64,000 nt of DNA from Acidobacteriota bacterium (lineage in GTDB: Bacteria > Pseudomonadota > Alphaproteobacteria > Caulobacterales > Hyphomonadaceae): NCBI GenBank assembly GCA_016712445.1, contig JADJRB010000001.1, forward strand, positions 310,001-374,000, in the 5' to 3' direction. The position numbers and the translations under genes were made by a program. Positions within the stretch are counted from its first letter, which is position 1, and each line of letters begins with the position of its first letter. Positions 37,864-45,104 of the stretch are shown here, piece after piece. A model generated the notes under the pieces. The model was not told the origin of the DNA. It worked only from the letters and a program-made list of their open reading frames with translations, and searched no databases.

Positions 37864-39782
37864 TGCGCAATATTGTGACTGCCGGCCTCGCTGCCCTGCT
37901 ACTTGCGGCCTGCACCTCTGATGGTCCCGCGCCGGCACCTGAACTGAGCGCCGCGGCACCCGTCGCCGCCGAACCGGAAGCACCCGGGTCCGGCGGGCGC
38001 ATGCCTTCGGGCCGCGACCTTGGCGTGCGCTCCGCGGTCGTCGCCCCGAACGGCGCCGCCGCAACAGCTCACCCGCTCGCCACGCAGACTGCGCTGGATG
38101 TTCTGAAAGCCGGCGGCACCGCGATGGACGCCGCCATCGCGGCCAACGCCATGCTTGGCCTCGTCGAGCCCACCGCCAATGGCATCGGCGGCGACCTGTT
38201 TGCCATCGTCTGGGACCCGAAGACCGAGAAGCTCTACGGCTATAATGGTTCCGGCCGTAGCCCGATGGATGCGACGCTCGCCGACATGCAGGCGATCGCC
38301 GACAAATTCATGGACGGCAAGGAACTGCCGCCACACGGAACCGCGCCCGTAACCGTGCCGGGCACCGTGGACGCCTGGTATGCCCTCCATGAGAAATTCG
38401 GCAAACGTCCGATGGCGGACAATCTCCAGCCCGCGATCACCTACGCGCGCAATGGCGCGCCGATCCCGGAAGTCATCGCCTATTACTGGGGCCGCAGCGC
38501 CGTCGCCTTCCCGAAATCTGCCGAGAGCGGCATGCTTGAGGAATTCGAGAACGCCCGCAAAACCTATTTCGACCCGCCGCCCCGCGAAGGCGCGCTGTTC
38601 CGCAATCCGGACCTTGCAGACACGCTTGAGAAGATTGCCGAGAAGGGCCGTAACGAATTCTACAAAGGCATCATGGCGAAAGACATGGCCGCCTATTTCA
38701 GCCGTATCGGCGGCCATCTCGATTATGACGACTTTGCCGCCCACAAGGGCGAATGGACCGAGCCCTTCTGCGTCACGTACCGCGAAGATTACAAGGTCTG
38801 CGAACTCGGCCCCAATACGCAGGGCATCGCCGCGCTGCAGATGTTGCAAATCCTCGAGAAGTTCGACCTGCGCGCGATGGGCTTCGGCTCGGCCGACAGC
38901 ATGATGGCGCAGGTGGAAGCCAAGCGGATCGCGTTCGCAGACCGCGCGCGGTTCTACGCTGACCCCGCCTTCACGCGCTTCGAACCGCAGGCGCTGATCG
39001 ATCCGGCCCGCACGGAGCGGCAAAGCGCGCTGATTGATACCGGCGCAGCAATGGCGACCGTTCCGATCGAGCCGTTCGGCGACGTCGAGGTAGAGGCGTT
39101 CGACGGCGCCGAAGCTGACGCCAAGCTGAAGCAAGGCGACACGACCTACCTCACCGTCACCGACAAGGACGGCATGATGGTGTCGCTGATCCAGTCGAAC
39201 TATCGCGGCATGGGCTCGGGTCTTGTCGCCGACGGCATGGGCTTCATGTTCCAGGACCGCGGCCAGCTGTTCAGCCTCGACCCCAATCACCCGAACGTCT
39301 GGGCTCCCGGCAAGCGGCCGTTCCACACGATCATTCCGGCGTTTGCCTTCAAGAAAGACATGCCCGGCTGCCAGGTGCGCGCCGAACCCATCGAACAGGC
39401 CTGCCCGTTCGAGCCCTGGCTCAGCTTCGGCCTGATGGGCGGCGGCATGCAGCCGCAAGGCCATGTCCAGATCATCCTCAACCTCGTCGACTATGACATG
39501 GGCCTGCAGGAAGCCGGCGACGCTGCGCGCTGGGAACATCTTGGCGGCTGCGAACCGACCAACGCGCTGGATGGTGATCCGTGTGAGGAAGATATGGGAG
39601 TTGTCGAGATCGAAGGCGGCATCCCGGCGGCCACCAAGGCCGAGCTGGAAGCGCGCGGCCACACCGTGAAATACATCCGCGCCAATGCCGGCGGCTACCA
39701 GGCCATCATGCGCGACTTCGAAACCGGCGCCTGGATCGCCGCCACCGAAATGCGGAAAGATGGCAATGCTGATGGGTATTGA
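37863..39782 (+). CDS. ggt: Gamma-glutamyltransferase, lipoprotein form
   Basis: A 639-aa member of the GGT N-terminal nucleophile family that cleaves gamma-glutamyl bonds of glutathione outside the cytoplasm. A lipobox (LLLAAC) ends a 17-residue signal. The large-subunit part carries ANAMLGLVEPTANGIGGDLFAIVWD, and the self-cleavage Thr lies at residues 427-428 in QGDTTYLTV, where the usual sequence is TTHxSV. Then come SLIQSNYRGMGSGL and LMGGGMQPQGHVQ, which hold glutamate. Length fits the family. The start at 37863 overlaps the previous stop. Confidence 0.9.
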   Translation: MRNIVTAGLAALLLAACTSDGPAPAPELSAAAPVAAEPEAPGSGGRMPSGRDLGVRSAVVAPNGAAATAHPLATQTALDVLKAGGTAMDAAIAANAMLGLVEPTANGIGGDLFAIVWDPKTEKLYGYNGSGRSPMDATLADMQAIADKFMDGKELPPHGTAPVTVPGTVDAWYALHEKFGKRPMADNLQPAITYARNGAPIPEVIAYYWGRSAVAFPKSAESGMLEEFENARKTYFDPPPREGALFRNPDLADTLEKIAEKGRNEFYKGIMAKDMAAYFSRIGGHLDYDDFAAHKGEWTEPFCVTYREDYKVCELGPNTQGIAALQMLQILEKFDLRAMGFGSADSMMAQVEAKRIAFADRARFYADPAFTRFEPQALIDPARTERQSALIDTGAAMATVPIEPFGDVEVEAFDGAEADAKLKQGDTTYLTVTDKDGMMVSLIQSNYRGMGSGLVADGMGFMFQDRGQLFSLDPNHPNVWAPGKRPFHTIIPAFAFKKDMPGCQVRAEPIEQACPFEPWLSFGLMGGGMQPQGHVQIILNLVDYDMGLQEAGDAARWEHLGGCEPTNALDGDPCEEDMGVVEIEGGIPAATKAELEARGHTVKYIRANAGGYQAIMRDFETGAWIAATEMRKDGNADGY

Positions 39783-39789
39783 TCTCTCA

Positions 39790-39834
39790 AGCCCCTTCTC
39801 CCCACTGGGGAGAAGGGGTTGGGGATGAGGGGAG
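39790..39834. repeat. Palindromic repeat R1 (left of the DUF559 gene)
   Basis: CCCCTTCTCCCC - ACT - GGGGAGAAGGGG (39792-39818) followed by TTGGGGATGAGGGG. This 45-bp unit recurs twice, at 40198-40246 and inverted at 40276-40325, so it is a family of dispersed REP-like palindromes. The copy ends seven bases before the GTG of the DUF559 gene and overlaps its ribosome site. Confidence 0.85.
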
Positions 39835-39840
39835 CAGAGC

Positions 39841-40185
39841 GTGCCAAAAAGTTCCGCCGCTTCGCGCGCACGCAGTCTTCGCCAAAAGAGCAACGCGCCA
39901 GAAGACGTTGCATGGCAGGCCCTCAGGACTTTGCGTGAATATGGCTTTCCGGTACGAAGACAACATCCGATCCAGAACATGATCGTGGATTTTGCGATCA
40001 CGAAGGCGCGGCTCGTCATCGAAATAGACGGCGGAATTCACAAGCTGCCGGATGTTGCCGCGAGAGACGCCGCACGGGATCAGATCTTGAAGAGTCTGGG
40101 CTGGGACGTCCTGCGAATTCCGGCACAGGACGCGATGGCGCCGGATCACCTGCTGAGATTGGTACAAGAGAAACTCGGAATTTAG
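39841..40185 (+). CDS. DUF559 (Vsr-like endonuclease fold) protein
   Basis: A 114-aa protein whose core MIVDFAITKARLVIEIDGGIH is the DUF559 signature: a restriction-endonuclease-like D...ExD/G site related to the very-short-patch repair nuclease fold. Before it comes APEDVAWQALRTLREYGFPVRRQHPI, and after it DAARDQILKSLGWDVLRIPAQD. It starts with GTG after GGGGAGCAGAGC. The gene is enclosed on both sides by copies of one palindromic repeat, which suggests a mobile or repeat-associated unit. DNA cleavage or repair is inferred from the fold. Confidence 0.85.
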   Translation: MPKSSAASRARSLRQKSNAPEDVAWQALRTLREYGFPVRRQHPIQNMIVDFAITKARLVIEIDGGIHKLPDVAARDAARDQILKSLGWDVLRIPAQDAMAPDHLLRLVQEKLGI

Positions 40186-40197
40186 TGCCCATGCCTT

Positions 40198-40325
40198 TAA
40201 GCCCCCTCGCCCCGCTTGCGGGGAGAGGGGGTTGGGGGTGAGGGGTTGCAGCAGTAGAGAAGGCACGACTCGCCTCACCCCTCATCCCCAACCCCTTCTC
40301 CCCTCAAGGGGAGAAGGGGCTTAAG
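40198..40325. repeat. Inverted pair of REP-like palindromes (right of the DUF559 gene)
   Basis: The first unit, GCCCCCTCGCCCC / GGGGAGAGGGGG plus TTGGGGGTGAGGGG (40201-40245), runs forward. The second, CCCCTCATCCCCAACCCC...CTCCCCTCAAGGGGAG...GGGGCTTAAG (40279-40325), is the reverse complement of the same design, with the outer word TTAAG at the far side of each unit. Between them is a 30-bp spacer. The left unit of the family is at 39790-39834. This is a BIME-like arrangement bordering the nuclease gene. Confidence 0.85.
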
Positions 40326-40333
40326 AAAGGATC

Positions 40334-40981
40334 ATGATGATGCCTCCCGAAGCCCCGCGCGACTGCCCGCTCTGCCCGCGCCTCGTCGCATACCGCGAAG
40401 CCGTGCGCGCAAAGGAGCCCACCTGGTTCAACGGTGCGGTGCCGAGCTTTGGCGATGCGAACGCGAAGCTCGTCATCGTCGGCCTCGCCCCCGGCGTGAC
40501 CGGAGCCAACCGCACCGGTCGCCCCTTCACCGGTGATTGGGCGGGCGACCTGCTGTACGCCACCCTCGACAAGTTCGGTTTCTCGGAGGGCACCTATGAT
40601 CAGCGCCCCGATGACGGCCTGACGCTCAACCGCGCGATGATCACCAACGCCGTGCGCTGCGTACCGCCCGAGAACAAGCCCGTCGGGGAAGAGATCAACA
40701 CCTGCCGGCCCTTCCTGCAATCGCGCCTCGCCGCGCTGCCGAATCTCAGGGTCATCCTCTGCCTCGGCAAGATCAGCCATGACTCGACGCTGCGCGCGCT
40801 GGGCCTCAAGATCGGCGCGCACCCGTTCGGGCACGGCAAGCGGTATGAGGTGGAAGCCAACGGCCGCCCGGTGACCCTGCTGTCGAGCTATCACTGCTCG
40901 CGGTACAACACGAACACCGGCCGTCTCACCGCCGGGATGTTCGAAGACGTCTTCGCTGCCGCGAAGGAAGCCCTTGGCTAG
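40334..40981 (+). CDS. Type 5 (UdgB-like) uracil-DNA glycosylase
   Basis: A 215-aa DNA repair protein that removes uracil and other deaminated bases. The motif GLAPGVTGANRTGRPFTGD (about residues 50-68) is the family 5 signature; it has no Asp/Asn in motif A. The C-terminal site SSYHCSRYNTNTGRLT carries the His and Tyr loop. Cys11, Cys14, Cys in AVRCV and Cys in YHCSRY are well placed to hold a 4Fe-4S cluster. The first three residues are MMM; the exact start is not certain. It follows the palindromic repeats. Confidence 0.9.
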   Translation: MMMPPEAPRDCPLCPRLVAYREAVRAKEPTWFNGAVPSFGDANAKLVIVGLAPGVTGANRTGRPFTGDWAGDLLYATLDKFGFSEGTYDQRPDDGLTLNRAMITNAVRCVPPENKPVGEEINTCRPFLQSRLAALPNLRVILCLGKISHDSTLRALGLKIGAHPFGHGKRYEVEANGRPVTLLSSYHCSRYNTNTGRLTAGMFEDVFAAAKEALG

Positions 40982-41008
40982 GCGCCGGGCTTCCGACACT
41001 CTGAGGCC

Positions 41009-42049
41009 ATGACAGAGGCATCGAACGCTCCGGATAACACCGTAGACCTGGTCGCGCTCGCCGCGTGGATGGACGGGCAAGGTCTCGGCCGCGGCCCGCT
41101 TGAGGATATCGTGCGCCTTGCCGGCGGCACGCAGAACATCCTCCTGAAGTTCTCCCGCGCCGGCCGCAGCTATGTGCTCCGGCGTCCACCTCCGGTGCTG
41201 CGGGCGAACTCGAATGAAACGATGCGCCGGGAAGCGCGCGTGCTCGCCGCCCTGAAGGGGACCGGCGTGCCGCATCCAGAACTGATCGCCGCCTGTCCGG
41301 ACGAGGATGTGCTCGGCGCCGCGTTCTACCTGATGCAACCCATCGACGGCTACAACCCGGCCACCGGCCTGCCCGAGCCGTTTGTCTCGTCGGCCCAGCT
41401 GCGCCGCGAAATGGGCCTCTCCCTCGTCGACGGTATAGCGGCGCTCGGCGCGCAGGACTACGTTGCTCTCGGCCTCACCGGCCTTGGCAAGCCCGACAAC
41501 TACCTCGAACGCCAGGTCGGCCGCTGGAAAGCTCAACTTGAATCATATGCCGAATTTCCTGAATGGGACGGCCTGAAGGACCTGCCCGATATCGCCGGCG
41601 TGGGCCGCTGGCTGGAAGAACACCGCCCGCGCAGCTTCGCGCCCGGCATCATCCACGGCGACTACCATCTCGCCAATGTCATGTACCGTTTTGACGCGCC
41701 GAAGCTCGCGGCGATTGTCGATTGGGAACTGACCACCATCGGCGACCCGCTGCTCGACCTCGGCTGGCTGCTCGCCACCTGGCCGGAAGACGGCGCCACC
41801 GCGGTGACGGTGACGCCTTGGGAAGGCTTTCCGTCTGCGGACGAACTCGTCGCGCACTACGCCGCCCAGACCACACGCGACCTCTCGCAAATCCACTGGT
41901 ACGGCGTCCTCGCCTGCTACAAGCTCGGCATCATCCTCGAAGGCACCTATGCGCGCGCTTGCGCCGGCAAGGCGCCGAAAGCCACCGGCGACCAGCTGCA
42001 TGCCAGCACCATCAACCTGCTCGAACGCGCCAACCGCTGGATCAGCTGA
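41009..42049 (+). CDS. Aminoglycoside phosphotransferase (APH)-like kinase
   Basis: A 346-aa protein with a kinase-like fold: NILLKFSRAGRSYVLRRPP (N-lobe Lys), the catalytic HGDYHLANVMY (about residues 215-225) and AIVDWELTTIGDPLLDLGWLL with the metal Asp. The phrase LRRPPP...NETMRREARVLAALKG is characteristic of the APH-domain group related to ACAD10/11, which phosphorylates hydroxyacyl-CoAs or other small molecules. A zinc alcohol dehydrogenase gene follows 26 bp later and may be in the same unit. Confidence 0.88.
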   Translation: MTEASNAPDNTVDLVALAAWMDGQGLGRGPLEDIVRLAGGTQNILLKFSRAGRSYVLRRPPPVLRANSNETMRREARVLAALKGTGVPHPELIAACPDEDVLGAAFYLMQPIDGYNPATGLPEPFVSSAQLRREMGLSLVDGIAALGAQDYVALGLTGLGKPDNYLERQVGRWKAQLESYAEFPEWDGLKDLPDIAGVGRWLEEHRPRSFAPGIIHGDYHLANVMYRFDAPKLAAIVDWELTTIGDPLLDLGWLLATWPEDGATAVTVTPWEGFPSADELVAHYAAQTTRDLSQIHWYGVLACYKLGIILEGTYARACAGKAPKATGDQLHASTINLLERANRWIS

Positions 42050-42075
42050 CCCATGAACCCCGAAGGAACCCGGCC

Positions 42076-43119
42076 ATGAAAGCTCTCATCTATCGCGGCC
42101 CGCGCGACATCGCCTTTGACTCCATGCCCGATCCGAAGCTGCACGACGACCGCGATGCGATCATCAAAGTCGACAAGTGCGCCATCTGCGGCAGCGACCT
42201 GCACATCTATCATGGCGAAACCTTCTCCGAAGACACGGGCTACTGCGTCGGCCATGAGGCGGTCGGCGAGGTGGTCGAGGCCGGGCGCGGCGTGCGTCAG
42301 CTGAAGACCGGCGACAAGGTGATGATCTCGGCCGCGGTGGGCTGCGGCCAGTGCCGCCCCTGCCTCGCAGGCATCGTCAACCGCTGCGAAAACAATGCGG
42401 CAGGCTGTTACGGCCTGTCCTCGAAGTTGCAAGGATGCCAGGCCGAATTCGTCCGTGTGCCCGCTGCCGACTTCAACGCCCAGAGAATCCCGGACGGCAT
42501 CACCGCCGACCAGGCGCTGATGATGACCGACGCGCTCGCCACCGCCTGGTTCGGCGCGCGCAATGCCGACATCCAGCGCGGCTCGACGGTCGCCGTCGTC
42601 GGCCTCGGCCCCATCGGCCTCCTCGCGGCAGAAGCGGCCTTCATCATGGGCGCCGCGCGCGTGTACGGCATCGACCTCGTAGAAGGCCGCCGCGCCGCGG
42701 GCCGCGCCATCGGCCTCGAAACACCGGACCCCGCCATCGCCCGCGAATACATCACCGAAGCCACCAAAGGCCGCATGTGCGACAGCGTCATCGAAGCCGT
42801 CGGCCACTCCGCCACCATCCGCGCAAGCCTCGGCCTCACGGGCAAGCGCGGCACCGTCTCGGTCATCGGCGTCAATCAGGATCGCAGCTTCGATTTCCCG
42901 ATGTCGAAAGCCTTCGGCATGGGCCTGACCTTCCGTATCGGGACATGTTCCGTCCCGCAGGAATGGCCGGAACTGATCCCGCTGGTCCAGTCCGGCCGCA
43001 TCAAGCCGGAGAAGTACATCACCCACAACCTTCCGCTTTCGGACGGCGCCCACGCCTACGACATCTTCGACCGCCGCGTCGACGGCGCCATGAAGATGGT
43101 GTTCGATATGGGGCTTTAA
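42076..43119 (+). CDS. Zinc-dependent alcohol dehydrogenase
   Basis: A 347-aa medium-chain dehydrogenase. The catalytic zinc ligands are Cys38 (CAICGSD) and His60-Glu61 (GHEAVGEV). Four structural-zinc cysteines lie at residues 90, 93, 96 and 104 (CGQCRPC...C), and the cofactor site is VAVVGLGPIGLLAAEAA. It resembles threonine/alcohol dehydrogenases and formaldehyde-type relatives. The start at 42076 follows AAGGAACCCGGCC; the long upstream frame is a shadow of the kinase gene. The substrate is unknown. Confidence 0.9.
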   Translation: MKALIYRGPRDIAFDSMPDPKLHDDRDAIIKVDKCAICGSDLHIYHGETFSEDTGYCVGHEAVGEVVEAGRGVRQLKTGDKVMISAAVGCGQCRPCLAGIVNRCENNAAGCYGLSSKLQGCQAEFVRVPAADFNAQRIPDGITADQALMMTDALATAWFGARNADIQRGSTVAVVGLGPIGLLAAEAAFIMGAARVYGIDLVEGRRAAGRAIGLETPDPAIAREYITEATKGRMCDSVIEAVGHSATIRASLGLTGKRGTVSVIGVNQDRSFDFPMSKAFGMGLTFRIGTCSVPQEWPELIPLVQSGRIKPEKYITHNLPLSDGAHAYDIFDRRVDGAMKMVFDMGL

Positions 43120-43145
43120 GGCGCTCCTTCGGGTGGCGAGGAAGA

Positions 43146-43583
43146 TCAGGGAACGAATTGCTTCCGGACTTCGCCAAACGCCCAGCCTGCGACCAAACCA
43201 GCAATTGCAAAAGCTGCGCACAGGTAAAGTTCTGAGAAAAAGTTCTTCCAAGCCCACGACTTCGACAGATGTCCAAGCAACGGCAATAAAAACCAGCCAA
43301 GACTGGCCAGTCCACCTGTCGCCATCCCCGCAGGGGCATATATGCGTGAACTTGGCGACCGTCCGGCCGCTTCAACCAATCGGCAAGCGATCAGCGCCGG
43401 AATGACAGAGATGCTGGCAATACCTCCGGCCACAAGCAGGAAGATTCTGGCTGAGTAGGTGTCGACCGGGAACTTCGGGACCGACTGGAACGCCGCTGCG
43501 ACAATTGACATGGCCCACAAAGAAAACGTGGCGGCAAGCACAGCGCAGAAAAAAGACCCCCAGAAGATCACGAACCAACGCAT
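43146..43583 (-). CDS. Small hypothetical membrane protein, 145 aa
   Basis: No family is recognised. Four hydrophobic segments are visible (around residues 5-30, 45-68, 82-104 and 118-137). The base composition is unusual: by hand count the lines around 43201-43320 are close to 49% G+C, against roughly 65% in the flanking genes, so recent acquisition or low expression is plausible. It stands alone between an alcohol dehydrogenase gene and smpB. The ATG at 43583 has no strong Shine-Dalgarno. Confidence 0.6.
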   Translation of the reverse strand: MRWFVIFWGSFFCAVLAATFSLWAMSIVAAAFQSVPKFPVDTYSARIFLLVAGGIASISVIPALIACRLVEAAGRSPSSRIYAPAGMATGGLASLGWFLLPLLGHLSKSWAWKNFFSELYLCAAFAIAGLVAGWAFGEVRKQFVP

Positions 43584-43619
43584 CTACTAGCGACGCTCCT
43601 TAGTTCCACTCACGACGTC

Positions 43620-44108
43620 CTACCCGCCCTTCATGATCCGCGCCTTGTCGCGCGCCCAGTCGCGCTTGGCTTCGTTCTCGCGCTTGTCATGCGCCTTGCG
43701 GCCCGTGGCGACGCCAATCAGCAGTTTCGCGCGGCCCTTGTCGTTGAAGTAAAGCTTCAGCGGCACGATCGTGCGCCCGGCCCGTTCCACTTCCTGCGAC
43801 AGTTTCGCCAGCTGCCGCTTCGACACGAGCAGCTTCCGCTTGCGGCGCGGTTCATGGTTGAATCGGTTCGCGCCGCCATAGGTCTGGATCTCGGCGTTGA
43901 TCAGCCAGAGTTCGCCCTGCTCCACCGACGCGTAAGCCTCGGCGATATTCGCCTTGCCGTCGCGCAGCGATTTCACTTCCGAGCCGACCAGCATCACGCC
44001 GGCCTCCAGCGTGTCCTCCACGGCATATTCGCGGCGGGAGCGCCGGTTCTCGGCGACCATCCCGTCTGTGCGGCCTTTGACGGCAGGGGCTTTCGGCTTG
44101 GTTGCCAT
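43620..44108 (-). CDS. smpB: SsrA-binding protein SmpB
   Basis: SmpB binds tmRNA and delivers it to stalled ribosomes. The 162-aa protein contains NRRSRREYAVEDTLEAGVMLVGSEVKSLRDGKANIAEAYA, which is diagnostic. It also has RRKRKLLVSKRQLAKL and the basic C-terminal tail RKAHDKRENEAKRDWARDKARIM, which reaches into the decoding site. It is separated by 3 bp from the upstream dapA gene, with which it forms a common alphaproteobacterial pair. Confidence 0.96.
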   Translation of the reverse strand: MATKPKAPAVKGRTDGMVAENRRSRREYAVEDTLEAGVMLVGSEVKSLRDGKANIAEAYASVEQGELWLINAEIQTYGGANRFNHEPRRKRKLLVSKRQLAKLSQEVERAGRTIVPLKLYFNDKGRAKLLIGVATGRKAHDKRENEAKRDWARDKARIMKGG

Positions 44109-44111
44109 CGC

Positions 44112-44993
44112 CTAGACGTTCACACCCGCCAGCGCGAGGGCGGCATCGATCTGGGCGCGGGCGGCCGCGTCCGGCGGCGTGATCGGCAGGCGCACCTCGT
44201 CCGTACACAGACCCATACGCGACAGCGCATACTTCGCCGGCCCCGGCGAGGGCGAGCAGAACATCGCACGGTGCAGCAGCACCAGGCGCGCATTGATGGC
44301 GCGCGCCGTCTCCAGGTCGCCATCATCGAACGCGGCATGCATCGCGGCGCAGGCTTCCGGCAGCACATTGGCGGTCACCGAAATGCAGCCCGCCCCGCCC
44401 ATCGTGCGATGCCCCAGCGCGCTCGAATCCTCGCCCGACAGCTGGATGAACTGCGTGCCCGGCGCGATCAGATGGTTGTGCAGCGCCACCCGCTCCATCT
44501 CGTCGCTCGCATCCTTGATGCCGATGATGTTCGGCAAGGCGGCCAGCGCCGCCACAGTCTGCGGCATCAGGTCGACGATCGTCCGCCCCGGCACGTTGTA
44601 GAGAAACACCGGCAGGGCGACCGCATCGTTGATCGCCTTGAAGTGGGCATAGAGGCCGTCCTGGTTCGGCTTGTTGTAATAAGGGCAGACGATCAGGGCG
44701 GCGTCCGCACCGACCGCCTTGGCATGGGCGGCAAGGTCGATCGCCTCTTCGGTCGCGTTCGATCCGGCGCCTGCGATCACCGGCACCCTTCCGGCCGCCA
44801 CTTCCACGCAAAGGGTTACGACTGCTTTGTGTTCCTCGGTCGACAGGGTAGAGGTCTCGCCCGTCGTGCCGACCGGCACCAGCGCGCGCGACCCGCCTGC
44901 GATCTGGCGCTCGACCAGGTCAGCAAACGCCTTCCGGTCCACCTCTCCGTTCCGGAACGGGGTGACAAGCGCAGGGATCGATCCAGAGAACAT
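44112..44993 (-). CDS. dapA: 4-hydroxy-tetrahydrodipicolinate synthase
   Basis: DapA condenses pyruvate with aspartate semialdehyde, the first step of the lysine and meso-diaminopimelate branch. The 293-aa TIM barrel has TTGETSTL (43-50), Tyr132 in FLYNVPGRT, the Schiff-base Lys160 in IIGIKDASDEM and CPYYNKPNQDG. It is co-directional with smpB (3-bp gap). The lytic transglycosylase gene diverges from its start, placing two peptidoglycan-related genes head to head. Confidence 0.95.
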   Translation of the reverse strand: MFSGSIPALVTPFRNGEVDRKAFADLVERQIAGGSRALVPVGTTGETSTLSTEEHKAVVTLCVEVAAGRVPVIAGAGSNATEEAIDLAAHAKAVGADAALIVCPYYNKPNQDGLYAHFKAINDAVALPVFLYNVPGRTIVDLMPQTVAALAALPNIIGIKDASDEMERVALHNHLIAPGTQFIQLSGEDSSALGHRTMGGAGCISVTANVLPEACAAMHAAFDDGDLETARAINARLVLLHRAMFCSPSPGPAKYALSRMGLCTDEVRLPITPPDAAARAQIDAALALAGVNV

Positions 44994-45104
44994 CTTATTA
45001 TTGCCAGTTTTTCAGGGATTCGTTTCAGGAATTCGTGGGATATGCGTGCTAGGCTGCGAAGCTTGGATTGTCACGCTTTGGCACAGAAATAAACATAGGC
45101 TTCC

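Noticed and set aside
37899..40019. 706-aa open frame on the minus strand across gamma-glutamyltransferase
   Set aside because: It lies opposite a well-conserved GGT gene, its composition follows the codon bias of that gene in antisense, and it shows no domain.
40198..40325. Inverted pair as a Rho-independent terminator of the DUF559 gene
   Set aside because: No U-tract follows either stem; the same unit occurs at 39790 in front of the gene, so it is better called a repeat.
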